Assembly: GCA_004558525.1 (NCBI GenBank)
Contig: SFCQ01000011.1
Span: 27,379 to 91,378 of the forward strand
Direction: 5' to 3'
From: Clostridiales bacterium
Lineage (GTDB): Bacteria > Bacillota > Clostridia > Christensenellales > CAG-138
DNA: 64,000 nt
Shown piece after piece: positions 49,869-58,202 of the stretch (position 1 is the first letter of the stretch; each line of letters begins with the position of its first letter). Position numbers and translations under genes: made by a program. The notes under the pieces were generated by a model that saw nothing but the letters and a program-made list of their open reading frames with translations, was not told the DNA's origin and did not search any database.

Positions 49869-49934
49869 AGCATGCTTATGCAGGAGATAGAGCTTCAATT
49901 ATAGATAATATGGAAAAGAAAGCGTAAGGAGGCT

Positions 49935-50189
49935 ATGAATATGAAACGAAAACTGCTGCGCTATTGAGTGCTTGCCATGTGCGCGCTGATTGCGGTATTG
50001 CTTATTACCTGCTCGGCAACAGGGAACAGGGCCTTTGGCTATTGGGCGATAGCCGCAGCGGCAGCAGCATTTTTGATAGTGATAATACTCGGCCGCTGCC
50101 CGCATTGCGGCAAACTCTTAGGCTATGCATACAGCAGGGTGAGGTACTGCCCCTTCTGCGGTGATAAGCTGGATGACGATGATAAATAA
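49935..50189 (+). pseudogene. Small zinc-ribbon membrane protein interrupted by in-frame TGA
   Basis: A good ribosome site (AAGGAGG) leads into ATG 49935: MNMKRKLLRY, then TGA at 49965-49967, then VLAMCALIAVLLITC… in the same frame. The rest has two membrane stretches and 'RCPHCGKLLGYAYSRVRYCPFCGDKL', a zinc ribbon of C-x2-C…C-x2-C type. A Trp codon (TGG) in place of TGA would give a normal membrane protein. TGA is a normal stop elsewhere in the window, so this looks like a nonsense mutation; GTG 49968 could give a truncated restart. Confidence 0.7.
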
Positions 50190-50213
50190 AAAGTGGCTAA
50201 TAGCCACTTTTTT
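50188..50213. terminator. E-family-like hairpin
   Basis: AAAAAGTGGCT AAT AGCCACTTTTT followed by TTGAC. It matches the left hairpin of the interspersed element (AAAAAGTGGC … GCCACTTTTT) and its A/T tails make it a terminator in both directions. It overlaps the stop of the zinc-ribbon gene by a few bases. Confidence 0.7.
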
Positions 50214-50223
50214 GACGCTTTGA

Positions 50224-50248
50224 AGCGGCTCATGCGGGCCGCTTTTTT
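50224..50248 (+). terminator. Terminator before the convergent lipoprotein gene
   Basis: AGCGGC (50224-50229) with GCCGCT (50238-50243), then TTTTTTC. Confidence 0.75.
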
Positions 50249-50259
50249 CTTAGCTCAGC

Positions 50260-51075
50260 TTACTGAGCGGGAGTTACGGAGGTGATGTGCGGGTTCACGC
50301 CCTCATACCAATAGAGGAAGCCTTCCATATCGATCTTGTCGCCGATGTTGAGCGCCTTAACGGCGTTATAAACCTCGGAGTCCTTGTCGCAAAGGTAGGA
50401 TTCTACGGTGAAGGTATAGGTGTTCTCGCCAAGGGTCACGTTGAAGTACAGGTCGTCGCCATCCTGGCCGGAACCGTCCCACTTATAAAGGTAAGCTACG
50501 TCGTTGCCGCTATCGTCCTTGCCGGCGGCCGCAACGGTCATGCCCTTGAAGGCTACGAACTCGTTCTGATGATTTATAAGCTCATCGGTGCCGAGAAGCT
50601 CGGTAACATCAAATACGGGGGCAATATAGCTGCCTTCTTCGATTTCAAAGGTGGCGTCGATTATCTCCACTTCGCCGGACCATTCGGATTTGAAGCCCTT
50701 TACCTTTATCTTGGTGCCTGGAACGAGCTTGGCGTAGTCCTCTTCGGAGCAGGCCATGTTGTAAAGGAAATATGCGCCGTCCTTATCCTGAGTGTATACG
50801 GTTGCCTTGTCCTCCCACCAGGACTGCTTGGCCTGAACATAGGTCTCCACAACGACTTCGGTATCGAGGTCGGCGGCTATGTATTCGGCGTAGGTCATGA
50901 CGCCTTCGCCCTTAACGTCCTCGTCAGGGGAGGCAACAGGCTCTTCGGTCTTAGCTGGTTCGGGATTGGCAGTCCCATTGCTGTTTACGTCTTCATTGCC
51001 CGCATTGTTGTTGGAGCAGGCGACAAAAGAGGCCGCCAGGGCAACGATCAGCAGGATAGCCAGAAACTTCTTCAT
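50260..51075 (-). CDS. Lipoprotein with tandem OB-fold-like domains
   Basis: 271 residues behind AGGAGAATAAAA. Lipoprotein signal 'LIVALAASFVAC', acidic Asn/Glu/Pro linker to ~60. Then two similar beta-barrel-like halves: 'DTEVVVETYVQAKQSWWEDKATVYTQDKDGAYFLYNMAC…LVPGTKIKVKGFKSEW' and 'NEFVAFKGMTVA…YLYKWDGSGQDGDDLYFNVTLGENTYTFTVESYL…LNIGDKIDMEGFLYWYEGVNPHI'. This is the pattern of secreted OB-fold proteins. Ligand unknown. Confidence 0.65.
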   Translation of the reverse strand: MKKFLAILLIVALAASFVACSNNNAGNEDVNSNGTANPEPAKTEEPVASPDEDVKGEGVMTYAEYIAADLDTEVVVETYVQAKQSWWEDKATVYTQDKDGAYFLYNMACSEEDYAKLVPGTKIKVKGFKSEWSGEVEIIDATFEIEEGSYIAPVFDVTELLGTDELINHQNEFVAFKGMTVAAAGKDDSGNDVAYLYKWDGSGQDGDDLYFNVTLGENTYTFTVESYLCDKDSEVYNAVKALNIGDKIDMEGFLYWYEGVNPHITSVTPAQ

Positions 51076-51185
51076 TTTTATTCTCCTTTGATTTTTATGG
51101 TGCGAAGCGTCAAGCTGATGGCTCTAAGCACCAATTAGATTATATATAAAAAACATAATAAATCAATATATAAACCCTAAAAATA

Positions 51186-52796
51186 TCAAATATGACCATT
51201 TCTCCTTGATTTTATCATTTGATAAAGCGCGTATGCGCCAATAAGCAGCCATGCGCATACAAGCCCTATTATAAGCGCCCGTGATTCCGCAGGCATAGGC
51301 CCAAGCTCGGCTGCGGACTTAGCCTGGCCCAAAGCTGCGGCGCTGCTGTCAAGCCTGTATAATGACGTTACGTCGGAATAGAGCTTATCCATATATGCAT
51401 CGTCAACGCTCTCTTTCCTTCTTATCGATTTGGTCACGTTTTCTATGAGCTGGCCGGCCGCGTCCCTCAACGATGCGGAGCCGTTGTAAACGGGCGTTAC
51501 GAACGTGTTGTCCACGTTTTCAAGCAGCATGTTTACGGCCTGTATCTTAACCTCGTAATGCTCCGCGTCTTCACCTGCGCGTGAAAGATAGTCTATATAT
51601 TCGGCGTTTTGCCTTGCCGTGCAGGTTACGGGCACATACCCTTCTGTCTTGGAATAGGCTATCTGCACCTCATCGCTCAAAAGATACTGGCAGAACAGCC
51701 ATGCTGCAAGCACCTCCTGCTTATCGGCCTTGTTGAACACGCATATGCTTGGGCCCTGGGATATCATCTTAGGCTCGGCCGGGTCAAACTGCGGTATAGG
51801 CCTTACGGCGGTCTCAAATTGAACGAGCTTATCGGCGCTTATGTCGGATAAGGGCGCTTCGGTGCCCATCCAGGTGGCGCCGGCAGTAGAATCTATTGCG
51901 AATATGCACTGGCCCGCGTTCAAAAAGTTTGCCGGATAGCCGGATATCTTGAACGTTGAGAACGCGCCCTTTTTAACATGCTCCGCTATGGTATAAAGCA
52001 TTGACCTCGTATCGTCGTTAAAAATAAGCACCTCGCCAGAATCCGTGGAATAGCCGGCGTTCTTCTGCTTAAGCAGGCTTATCATCATGTTGTCGGTGGA
52101 TTTATATATAAACGGTATCATCACCTTTTGCCCGTTTACATGGTATACTCCGTCCGCGTCCTTTTCGGCGGCTTTGTCCGCCACCTGCCATACAAAGTCC
52201 CATGTAAGCATGTCCGGAAGGGTAAAGCCAAGCTTCTCAACATATGTTTTGTTTATATAGCACGCCTCCGTTGAACGCATGAACGGCACGGCGTAATAAT
52301 GCTCGTCAAAGTAACATTCGTCAAGATAGCGCTGCACTATATCGTCCTTTTTGGGCGAAGCGAACCTCAGCTTGCCGCCGCCAAGGCCGTAGCTTTCATC
52401 ATAGAAAAGCTTATCGAGCGGCACTACCACGTTATCGCCGGTAAGATACGTTGCGATATGGTCCGGATACGTTATGCAAACGTTAGGCGTCGTGTTGGTG
52501 GCGATGTTGGTTATAACGTCGTTGTATATCTTGCCGTAATCGGTATAAAGTCTTATGTTCACCTTTATATTGGGATATAATGCCTCAAAATCGCTTATGG
52601 CCTTTTCATATATCCTGGTCTGGTTGCGGTTCGTATCGTTCTTAGCCCAAAAGGTTATCTCAAACTGCCTTGCTTCATCAAAGCTTTCGGGCATAGCGAA
52701 TTCGCTCATTCCTCTTGAGCCGTGGCAGCCGGAAAAGAGGCTTATTGTGAATACCATGGTCAGCATAAAAGCTGCAAGCCTGTATGCGCCTTTCAC
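51186..52796 (-). CDS. ABC sugar-transporter solute-binding lipoprotein with C-terminal anchor
   Basis: 536 residues. Lipoprotein signal 'TMVFTISLFSGC', then the family-1 binding-protein opening 'FEITFWAKNDTNRNQTRIYEKAISDFEALYPNIKVNI' and 'NVCITYPDHIATYL'. Unusually, the C-terminus has a membrane helix plus basic tail (LIIGLVCAWLLIGAYALYQMIKSRRNGHI). Overlaps the permease stop by 4 bases. It captures a sugar or oligosaccharide for the two permeases; the ATPase (probably a shared MsmK type) is not here. Confidence 0.88.
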   Translation of the reverse strand: MKGAYRLAAFMLTMVFTISLFSGCHGSRGMSEFAMPESFDEARQFEITFWAKNDTNRNQTRIYEKAISDFEALYPNIKVNIRLYTDYGKIYNDVITNIATNTTPNVCITYPDHIATYLTGDNVVVPLDKLFYDESYGLGGGKLRFASPKKDDIVQRYLDECYFDEHYYAVPFMRSTEACYINKTYVEKLGFTLPDMLTWDFVWQVADKAAEKDADGVYHVNGQKVMIPFIYKSTDNMMISLLKQKNAGYSTDSGEVLIFNDDTRSMLYTIAEHVKKGAFSTFKISGYPANFLNAGQCIFAIDSTAGATWMGTEAPLSDISADKLVQFETAVRPIPQFDPAEPKMISQGPSICVFNKADKQEVLAAWLFCQYLLSDEVQIAYSKTEGYVPVTCTARQNAEYIDYLSRAGEDAEHYEVKIQAVNMLLENVDNTFVTPVYNGSASLRDAAGQLIENVTKSIRRKESVDDAYMDKLYSDVTSLYRLDSSAAALGQAKSAAELGPMPAESRALIIGLVCAWLLIGAYALYQMIKSRRNGHI

Positions 52797-53668
52797 CCTT
52801 TTAACCCTCCCCTCGATACGCCCTCCATTATCTTTTTGCGGAACACGAGGAACAGCGCTATCAGCGGCACGGATATCACGACTACGGCCGCCATCATTGC
52901 CGGTATATTCTCCCTGCCGAAGCCGTTTTCGCGTATCGCCTGTATGCCGTTGGATACAAGGAACAGGTTCTCATCGTCTGTTATAAGCCTTGGCCAAACG
53001 TAGCTGTTCCAGCACTCTATCACCTTCAATATTATTATGGTTACAAGCGTTGGGCTGCATATGGGTATAAGCACCCGCGTCAGGTATTTGAAGTCCGATG
53101 TGCCGTCCACCTTGGCGGCATAATAAAGCTCGTCCGGCACCTGTGCAAAATTCTCTTTTAGAAGATATATATAGAATACCGACGTTACAGAGGGAAGTAT
53201 AAGGCCCATGAAAGTATTCCTCAGGTTAAGGTCGGTTATGGTGACGAAGTTAGTTATTATAACAAGCTCGTTCGGTATCATCATAAGCGAGAGCAGCAGC
53301 GTAAATGCCAGCCTCTTGCCCCTGAAATTAAGCCTTGCAAACGCGAAGGCCGCAAGCGTTATCACAACGAGCATGAGACATGTGGTGACTACGGTGAATA
53401 TCAGCGTGTTTAGAAAATACCTTGCAAGCGGCACCGCGCTGAAGGCCTCCGCATAGTTTTGAAGCGTCGGGTACAGGGTGAAGAACTTTGGTATATATTC
53501 TGAATTATAGGCGCTGTAGCTCTTTATCGATGTAAGCACCATCCAGTAAAAAGGGAAAAGCACGATAACGCCCCATATGCCAAGCATAAGATACTTGAAC
53601 GCGTTAAAAGCCGTTTTTTTGACCCTGTCCCGCCGCTCCGTCTTTTTGTAATCAGCCAAGTCTGACAT
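52793..53668 (-). CDS. Sugar ABC transporter permease (MalG-like)
   Basis: Start ATG 53668 (MSDLADYKKTERRDRVKKT) with GGGGAGA upstream. 291 residues, six membrane helices. EAA loop: 'YYAAKVDGTSDFKYLTRVLIPICSPTLVTIIIL', typical of MalG-type permeases, and opening helix 'GIWGVIVLFPFYWMVLTSIKS'. Second gene of the sugar operon. Confidence 0.93.
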   Translation of the reverse strand: MSDLADYKKTERRDRVKKTAFNAFKYLMLGIWGVIVLFPFYWMVLTSIKSYSAYNSEYIPKFFTLYPTLQNYAEAFSAVPLARYFLNTLIFTVVTTCLMLVVITLAAFAFARLNFRGKRLAFTLLLSLMMIPNELVIITNFVTITDLNLRNTFMGLILPSVTSVFYIYLLKENFAQVPDELYYAAKVDGTSDFKYLTRVLIPICSPTLVTIIILKVIECWNSYVWPRLITDDENLFLVSNGIQAIRENGFGRENIPAMMAAVVVISVPLIALFLVFRKKIMEGVSRGGLKG

Positions 53669-53684
53669 AACGCCGTCTCCCCGA

Positions 53685-54575
53685 TCAATAATGCACATGC
53701 TTTTTGCTTATCATAAGGTTTATGCACGTTATGGTAAGCACTATGGTGAACAGTATTATTGCCGCGGCGGAAGCATAGGAAGGATAGCCGCCGCTGTTGC
53801 CGTAGAGCATATCGTATATATAGCCGACTATCGTGTTCATCTCGGCCGCGTTAAGATCCGTGCCGAAAAGGGCCACAGCATCGCTGTACGCCTTGAACGC
53901 GCCTATAAAGCCGGTTATCACAAGATAGAATATCATGGGCGATATCATGGGCAGCGTGATTCTTGTGAACAGTCTAAGCCCCGTCGCCCCGTCCATCCTC
54001 GCGGCGTTATAGTATGTTTCATCGACTGAGGCGAGCGCGCTTGTCAATATAAGTATCTTGAAGGGCATGACTATCCATATCGTATAAAAGCTCAATACGA
54101 ACAGCTTGGCCCAGTACGGCCCGTCTATAAAGTCAACGCCCTTTCCGCCGAACCAGGTTATCATAAGGTTTATAAGCCCCTCGGTATACGGCGTTTTTTT
54201 GAACAGTATCATAAACACGAGGCCCACGGCCAAAGTGTTCGTCACATACGGCAAAAAGTATATCGTCTGGAAAAGGTTTTTAAGCGCCTTTATGGAGCTT
54301 AGCCCAAGCGATATTATAAGCGCAAGCCCCGTTGAAAGCGGAACGGTTATTATAACAAGCAAAAACGTGTTCTTGAGCGCCTGCAAAAAGTACGGGTCCC
54401 TGAGCACATACGCATAGTTATATCCGCCCACGCCGAAAAATGTCTGCGAGGCCGAATTGTACCCCTCTTCAAATGAATATACGAACACATCGATAAGCGG
54501 ATAGACCATGAACAGGCCAAGGAACGCCGCCGCCGGCAGCAAATACAGCCATGCCTTTTTGCTTTGCTTTTCCAT
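53685..54575 (-). CDS. Sugar ABC transporter permease (MalF-like)
   Basis: Start ATG 54575 (MEKQSKKAWLYLLPAAAFLGLFMVYPLIDVFVYSF) with TTGGAG upstream. 296 residues, six membrane helices, EAA loop 'YYNAARMDGATGLRLFTRITLPMISPMIFYLVI'. First gene of the permease-permease-binding protein unit; 16 nt to the next gene. Confidence 0.93.
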   Translation of the reverse strand: MEKQSKKAWLYLLPAAAFLGLFMVYPLIDVFVYSFEEGYNSASQTFFGVGGYNYAYVLRDPYFLQALKNTFLLVIITVPLSTGLALIISLGLSSIKALKNLFQTIYFLPYVTNTLAVGLVFMILFKKTPYTEGLINLMITWFGGKGVDFIDGPYWAKLFVLSFYTIWIVMPFKILILTSALASVDETYYNAARMDGATGLRLFTRITLPMISPMIFYLVITGFIGAFKAYSDAVALFGTDLNAAEMNTIVGYIYDMLYGNSGGYPSYASAAAIILFTIVLTITCINLMISKKHVHY

Positions 54576-55049
54576 AACATGCTCCAAGTGTGTTGTTATT
54601 AAGCATCGGCCTTATAGTGAAACGTTGTTGACGCGTTATCAATAAAGCCGGCGCCATTGCGGGAACACGGATCCTCCTAATTCTACCACATCTCATATAA
54701 CATTTCCATATGTTTTGCCCCTTAAGCCTGCCCATATTGGTATGACGATGGCAGCCTTCTTTTTGCATCAAACGCTGCATACTAACAGTAAACATGAGCT
54801 AACTGTTAATAAAGAGCAGGTGCGGATGAATGAATTGTGTGATAGCATTGGAAAAAACAGGTACAGCATGCAGAGGAAGCCTTGCCATGAAGGTAAGAAT
54901 TTTAGCTTATAATTCACAAGTACAAGCACGCAAACGGCATAACGCTTGCCTGCTCTGCGTACAAAATAAGTATATCCGTTTGAATACCGTTGCGTAGATT
55001 GTGCAGCGGTTTTTTTATATCAAATAATAAAAGGAGAAGGGGAAAACAG
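54576..55049. other. 474-bp intergenic region between sugar operon and VWA gene
   Basis: No convincing gene. On - near the sugar operon, TTGATA and TATAAG stand 20 bp apart, a poor promoter, with AACGTTGTTGACGCGTT between them as a possible operator. On + TATAAT at 54908-54913 could start a leader of about 130 nt ahead of the VWA gene, ending in the hairpin listed next. A 66-codon frame at 54715-54912 lacks a ribosome site and looks accidental. Confidence 0.45.
54987..55016 (+). terminator. Terminator/attenuator hairpin in the VWA-gene leader
   Basis: CCGTTGC (54987-54993) with GCAGCGG (55003-55009, one G-U) and then TTTTTTT. It sits 34 nt before the ATG on the coding strand, so it would stop transcription before the gene unless prevented. 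No aptamer is recognised upstream. Confidence 0.6.
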
Positions 55050-56579
55050 ATGAAGAAACTATTTGCAATGATGTTGGCGTTAGTTATGGTGCTCGCGGCG
55101 GTACCGGTACTGGGTGCTACAGAGGATCCTATCACAGAGGGCGATATAAGCAAGTCTAAAAAAGCGACTGAGCTTGTAAATGATGAAACTACCATAACTT
55201 TGTCGTTGCCTGCGGAAAAGGAAGAACAGAACACGGATATAGTGTTCGTGCTGGATAAGTCCACGAGCACTACTATAGAGACTAAGGCGCTTGAAATGCT
55301 AGCAGCTATCAAAGATGCGTGCAATGGAACGAATGCCAGCGTAAAAGTCGGCATAGTAATATTTAATAAGGTCGCAAACATTGCAAACGATGGTTGTTTC
55401 TTCGATCTTGCGACACAATATACAGAAATAGAAAATGCGATAAAGGAAAAAATAAGCAGCGGCACCAACACCCACGCGGGTCTGCTGGCTGGCAAGCAGA
55501 TGCTGGACGCTGATACGAGTGTTTCCGCTGATCGCAAGTTCATGATATTCGTCAGCGACGGTATCACTTATCAATTCTGCAGGGATAACGATTATACAAA
55601 AGCATATACCCGCAGCTTTGACGGCGGATTGCATGAGGATAAAGTAAACCAGTGCGGTACTCTGAGTGAACTGAACATACAGTATAAACTTACTGAAGAA
55701 AATCCCATTCCCATGGGAAATATAACCGATTGGGTAACTAACATATCCGGAAGGATTGGTACAGAAAATGATAATCAGGAATGGGATTATGAATATACTG
55801 GTAAAGCTCCAGATGAAACCAATAAGCTGCTTAAGGATAAACAAAACGTTTCTAACGTAGAAAAAGCCTTGTATTTGACCAAAGGTGCCTATCAGGCTGC
55901 CCAGGATGCCGGTTATAATGTTTATGCCGTTAAGGCCACGACCGAGACGGAAGAAATATCCTATATATGGGGCAATGCTTTCATGGAGCATCTGGCTGGC
56001 GGCAAGACCATAAGCATGGAGGATATAAAGAATAACATCATGTTCATACTGCGCAAGGGAACTACTATCGTGGATGTGATGGGTGTGGATTTTGATTTTG
56101 TCAATGACCCTGCAAAGATAAAGGTGAAATTTGCCGGCGATGAGCTTGAAACAGTTAATGCCGGAAACAACAGGTATGAGTTTAAGGACAAAAACGAGAA
56201 GGTGTTATTCTCCCTGACTTATAATGGCGAGGATGATAAATTTGAATGGAAAATAGAGGGCGAGGATATCGTGGTTTCCACCTTCCAGCGCGTAGAGATA
56301 ATCTATAACGCGAAGCTGGTAAACAAATCTGCCGTTCCAGGAACATATAGCCTGCCGACAAATAAGGAGGCATATGTTATGAAAGATGACGCGAATGACC
56401 TATTTGAGGTACCTTATGTCAACTATGCGGTTTCCGTTGAGCCTGACCCATGGTATCCGCCCTACAACCCCACTCCCGTGCAGCCGGTACAGCCGGTGCA
56501 GCCCGCTCCGCTTCCCCCGCAGACGGGCGACATGCCGCTGTGGTACGCAGTGGCGCAGTTCCTGGGATTGGTAAAATAA
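55050..56579 (+). CDS. Secreted von Willebrand factor A-domain surface protein
   Basis: Start ATG 55050 (MKKLFAMMLALVMVLAAVPVLGA) behind AAGGAGAAGGGG. 509 residues. Sec signal with cleavage near 22. VWA domain 60-330 with metal site 'DIVFVLDKSTST' (D-x-S-x-S as D-K-S-T-S) and 'MIFVSDGI'. C-terminal beta domain 350-470, then proline-rich 'PVQPVQPVQPAPLPPQTGD' and a short weakly hydrophobic tail (MPLWYAVAQFLGLVK). PPQTG resembles a sortase signal, but the tail lacks a full helix and basic end. Probably a surface adhesin. Third-base composition is more AT-rich than its neighbours. Confidence 0.78.
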   Translation: MKKLFAMMLALVMVLAAVPVLGATEDPITEGDISKSKKATELVNDETTITLSLPAEKEEQNTDIVFVLDKSTSTTIETKALEMLAAIKDACNGTNASVKVGIVIFNKVANIANDGCFFDLATQYTEIENAIKEKISSGTNTHAGLLAGKQMLDADTSVSADRKFMIFVSDGITYQFCRDNDYTKAYTRSFDGGLHEDKVNQCGTLSELNIQYKLTEENPIPMGNITDWVTNISGRIGTENDNQEWDYEYTGKAPDETNKLLKDKQNVSNVEKALYLTKGAYQAAQDAGYNVYAVKATTETEEISYIWGNAFMEHLAGGKTISMEDIKNNIMFILRKGTTIVDVMGVDFDFVNDPAKIKVKFAGDELETVNAGNNRYEFKDKNEKVLFSLTYNGEDDKFEWKIEGEDIVVSTFQRVEIIYNAKLVNKSAVPGTYSLPTNKEAYVMKDDANDLFEVPYVNYAVSVEPDPWYPPYNPTPVQPVQPVQPAPLPPQTGDMPLWYAVAQFLGLVK

Positions 56580-56603
56580 GCTAAAGCTGTATAACTTGTT
56601 ATT

Positions 56604-56630
56604 CTTGGGCCGCTGCTTTGCAGCGGCCTT
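56604..56630 (+). terminator. VWA-gene terminator hairpin, first copy (left flank of E8)
   Basis: GGCCGCTG CTTTG CAGCGGCC hairpin inside a 27-bp unit (CTTGGGCCGCTGCTTTGCAG…CTT) that is repeated exactly at 56829-56855. E8 begins 2 nt after this copy. Confidence 0.8.
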
Positions 56631-56631
56631 G

Positions 56632-56830
56632 AGAGTGTCGAAAAAGCGGCTGAGCGCCGCTTTTTCGAGTTTTCACGGGTTTTGCCTCTCGCATTAGCTC
56701 CCGGGCGGCAAAACCCGCAAGGTATGAAAACCTGAAGGTTTTCATCCGTTCTGACGTGCATGCCGTCAGAGCCGGAATAAAGCTTAAGGGGCAGCCGCCC
56801 CTTAACAACCCCAGGGTTTTTTGACACTCT
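56632..56830 (+). repeat. Interspersed hairpin element, copy E8 (full length)
   Basis: 199 bp with terminal inverted repeats AGAGTGTCGAAAAA and TTTTTTGACACTCT. All six stem-loops are present; stem 1 has GAAAAAGCGGC/GCCGCTTTTTC, a compensated change from GTGGC. Flanked by an exact 27-bp direct duplication containing the terminator hairpin of the VWA gene. No coding capacity. Confidence 0.93.
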
Positions 56831-56861
56831 TGGGCCGCTGCTTTGCAGCGGCCTTCTTTTG
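56829..56861 (+). terminator. VWA-gene terminator hairpin, second copy (right flank of E8)
   Basis: Exact copy of 56604-56630, followed by CTTTTG, which provides the T-run the first copy has lost. Confidence 0.8.
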
Positions 56862-56967
56862 TGTTGGCAAAAGCGGAGCAATAATATAAAATATAAATAA
56901 TGGTCTGTGCGGCAAGGCTTAAGCCGCTGGCACGGGATAATATGCTGATGAAAATGGGAAACAAATA

Positions 56968-57561
56968 ATGAGCATTGATAACAACAAAAAGCTTACCCTG
57001 TTTTTGACCTTCCTTAAGATAGGCGCGTTCACCTTCGGGGGCGGCTATGCCATGATCGCGCTGCTTGAAAACGAGTTTATAGCCAGGAAAAAGTGGCTCG
57101 GCAAGGACGAATTTCTTGACATGGTGGCGATAGCCGAATCTACGCCCGGGCCTGTGGCTATAAACAGCGCAACATATATAGGCTATAAGATGGCCGGCTT
57201 TGCGGGCGCGCTGCTTTCAACGATAGCCGTGAGCATGCCGTCTTTTATAATAATCTATATAATATCGCTGTTCCTTGACGATTTCCTGAGCCTTACTTAC
57301 GTTGCTTATGCGTTCAAGGGAATACAGGTGTGCGTGATATATCTTATACTTTCGGCCGGAGTAAAGATGCTTAAAAGCATTGATAAAAGCGCGTTCAATA
57401 TAACGGTATTGCTTTCGGTAATATGCGCCATGACAGCCTTTTCAATACTATCTATAAAGTTCTCCTCCGTGCTCTATATACTTTTATGCGGCGCGGCAGG
57501 CGTTGCGCTCTATCTTATAGGCAGGCTTAGAGGCGGACGCAGCGGGGGAGAGCGCAAATGA
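56968..57561 (+). CDS. Chromate transporter family protein, first half-size subunit
   Basis: 197 residues. 'LTFLKIGAFTFGGGYAMIALLENEFIARKKWLGKDEFLDMVAIAESTPGPVAINSATYIGYKMAGFAGAL' is the conserved CHR-domain core (F-x-F-G-G-G-x-A-M, S-T-P-G-P). Short-chain CHR proteins work as pairs with opposite topology. The transported anion may be chromate or something else. It overlaps its partner by 4 bases. Confidence 0.9.
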   Translation: MSIDNNKKLTLFLTFLKIGAFTFGGGYAMIALLENEFIARKKWLGKDEFLDMVAIAESTPGPVAINSATYIGYKMAGFAGALLSTIAVSMPSFIIIYIISLFLDDFLSLTYVAYAFKGIQVCVIYLILSAGVKMLKSIDKSAFNITVLLSVICAMTAFSILSIKFSSVLYILLCGAAGVALYLIGRLRGGRSGGERK

Positions 57562-58130
57562 TATATATTAAGCTTTTCCTGAATTTCCTTATGATAGGCG
57601 CGGTGTCGTTTGGCGGCGGCTACGGCATGATATCCCTTGTGCGCGAGGTGGTGATATCAAACGGCTGGCTAAGCGAGGGCGAGCTTATGAGTTTTATCGC
57701 CGTGTCGGAATCTACGCCCGGGCCGCTTGCCGTGAACATGGCAACGTTTGTAGGCTCGTCGCAGGGCGGGCTGCTCGGCTCCTTTTTAGCTACGTTAGGC
57801 GTGGTGCTGCCGTCGTTCGTTATAATACTGCTGATAGCGGCAATGCTGAGGAACCTGCTTAAATATGCCGGCGTTAAGGCGTTTTTATCCGGGGTCAGGC
57901 CGTGCGTGGTGGCGCTTATACTTGCAACGGCTTTGATTATGCTTCTGGGCACGCTGTTGGGTTTTTCAGACGTCGAAGCCGGCTTTTCACCCGATATAAA
58001 GGGTATTATAATATTTGTGCTGCTTGCCGGCACAGGCATCGCTTCAAAGAAGCTTTTCAAAAAAAGCGTATCGCCTATCCTGATGATAGCGATATCCGCC
58101 TGCCTCGGCATAGCGTTTTATGGCCTGTAA
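57558..58130 (+). CDS. Chromate transporter family protein, second half-size subunit
   Basis: 190 residues. 'FLMIGAVSFGGGYGMISLVREVVISNGWLSEGELMSFIAVSESTPGPLAVNMATFVG' repeats the CHR motif of its neighbour. ATGA overlap implies equal production, as expected for a heterodimer. Confidence 0.9.
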   Translation: MIYIKLFLNFLMIGAVSFGGGYGMISLVREVVISNGWLSEGELMSFIAVSESTPGPLAVNMATFVGSSQGGLLGSFLATLGVVLPSFVIILLIAAMLRNLLKYAGVKAFLSGVRPCVVALILATALIMLLGTLLGFSDVEAGFSPDIKGIIIFVLLAGTGIASKKLFKKSVSPILMIAISACLGIAFYGL

Positions 58131-58202
58131 GCTTATAAAGAATATAAGAATAAAGGCGGCATATGCGCGTGAGGCACTATAAAAGCAGGGAGGATTTATA
58201 CC

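Noticed and set aside
49965..49967. TGA as selenocysteine or tryptophan codon
   Set aside because: TGA ends many genes in the window (for example spoVT and the response regulator), and no SECIS-like hairpin follows; a nonsense mutation is simpler.
50287..51138. A 283-codon + strand frame antisense to the OB-fold lipoprotein
   Set aside because: The - strand gene has a clear lipoprotein signal and ribosome site; the other lacks both.
54715..54912. Possible 65-residue protein upstream of the VWA gene
   Set aside because: No ribosome site, odd composition and no recognisable motif.
55050..56579. Reading the VWA protein as a clear LPXTG sortase substrate
   Set aside because: The motif is PPQTG and the following segment is too short and lacks a basic tail, so wall anchoring is only possible, not shown.
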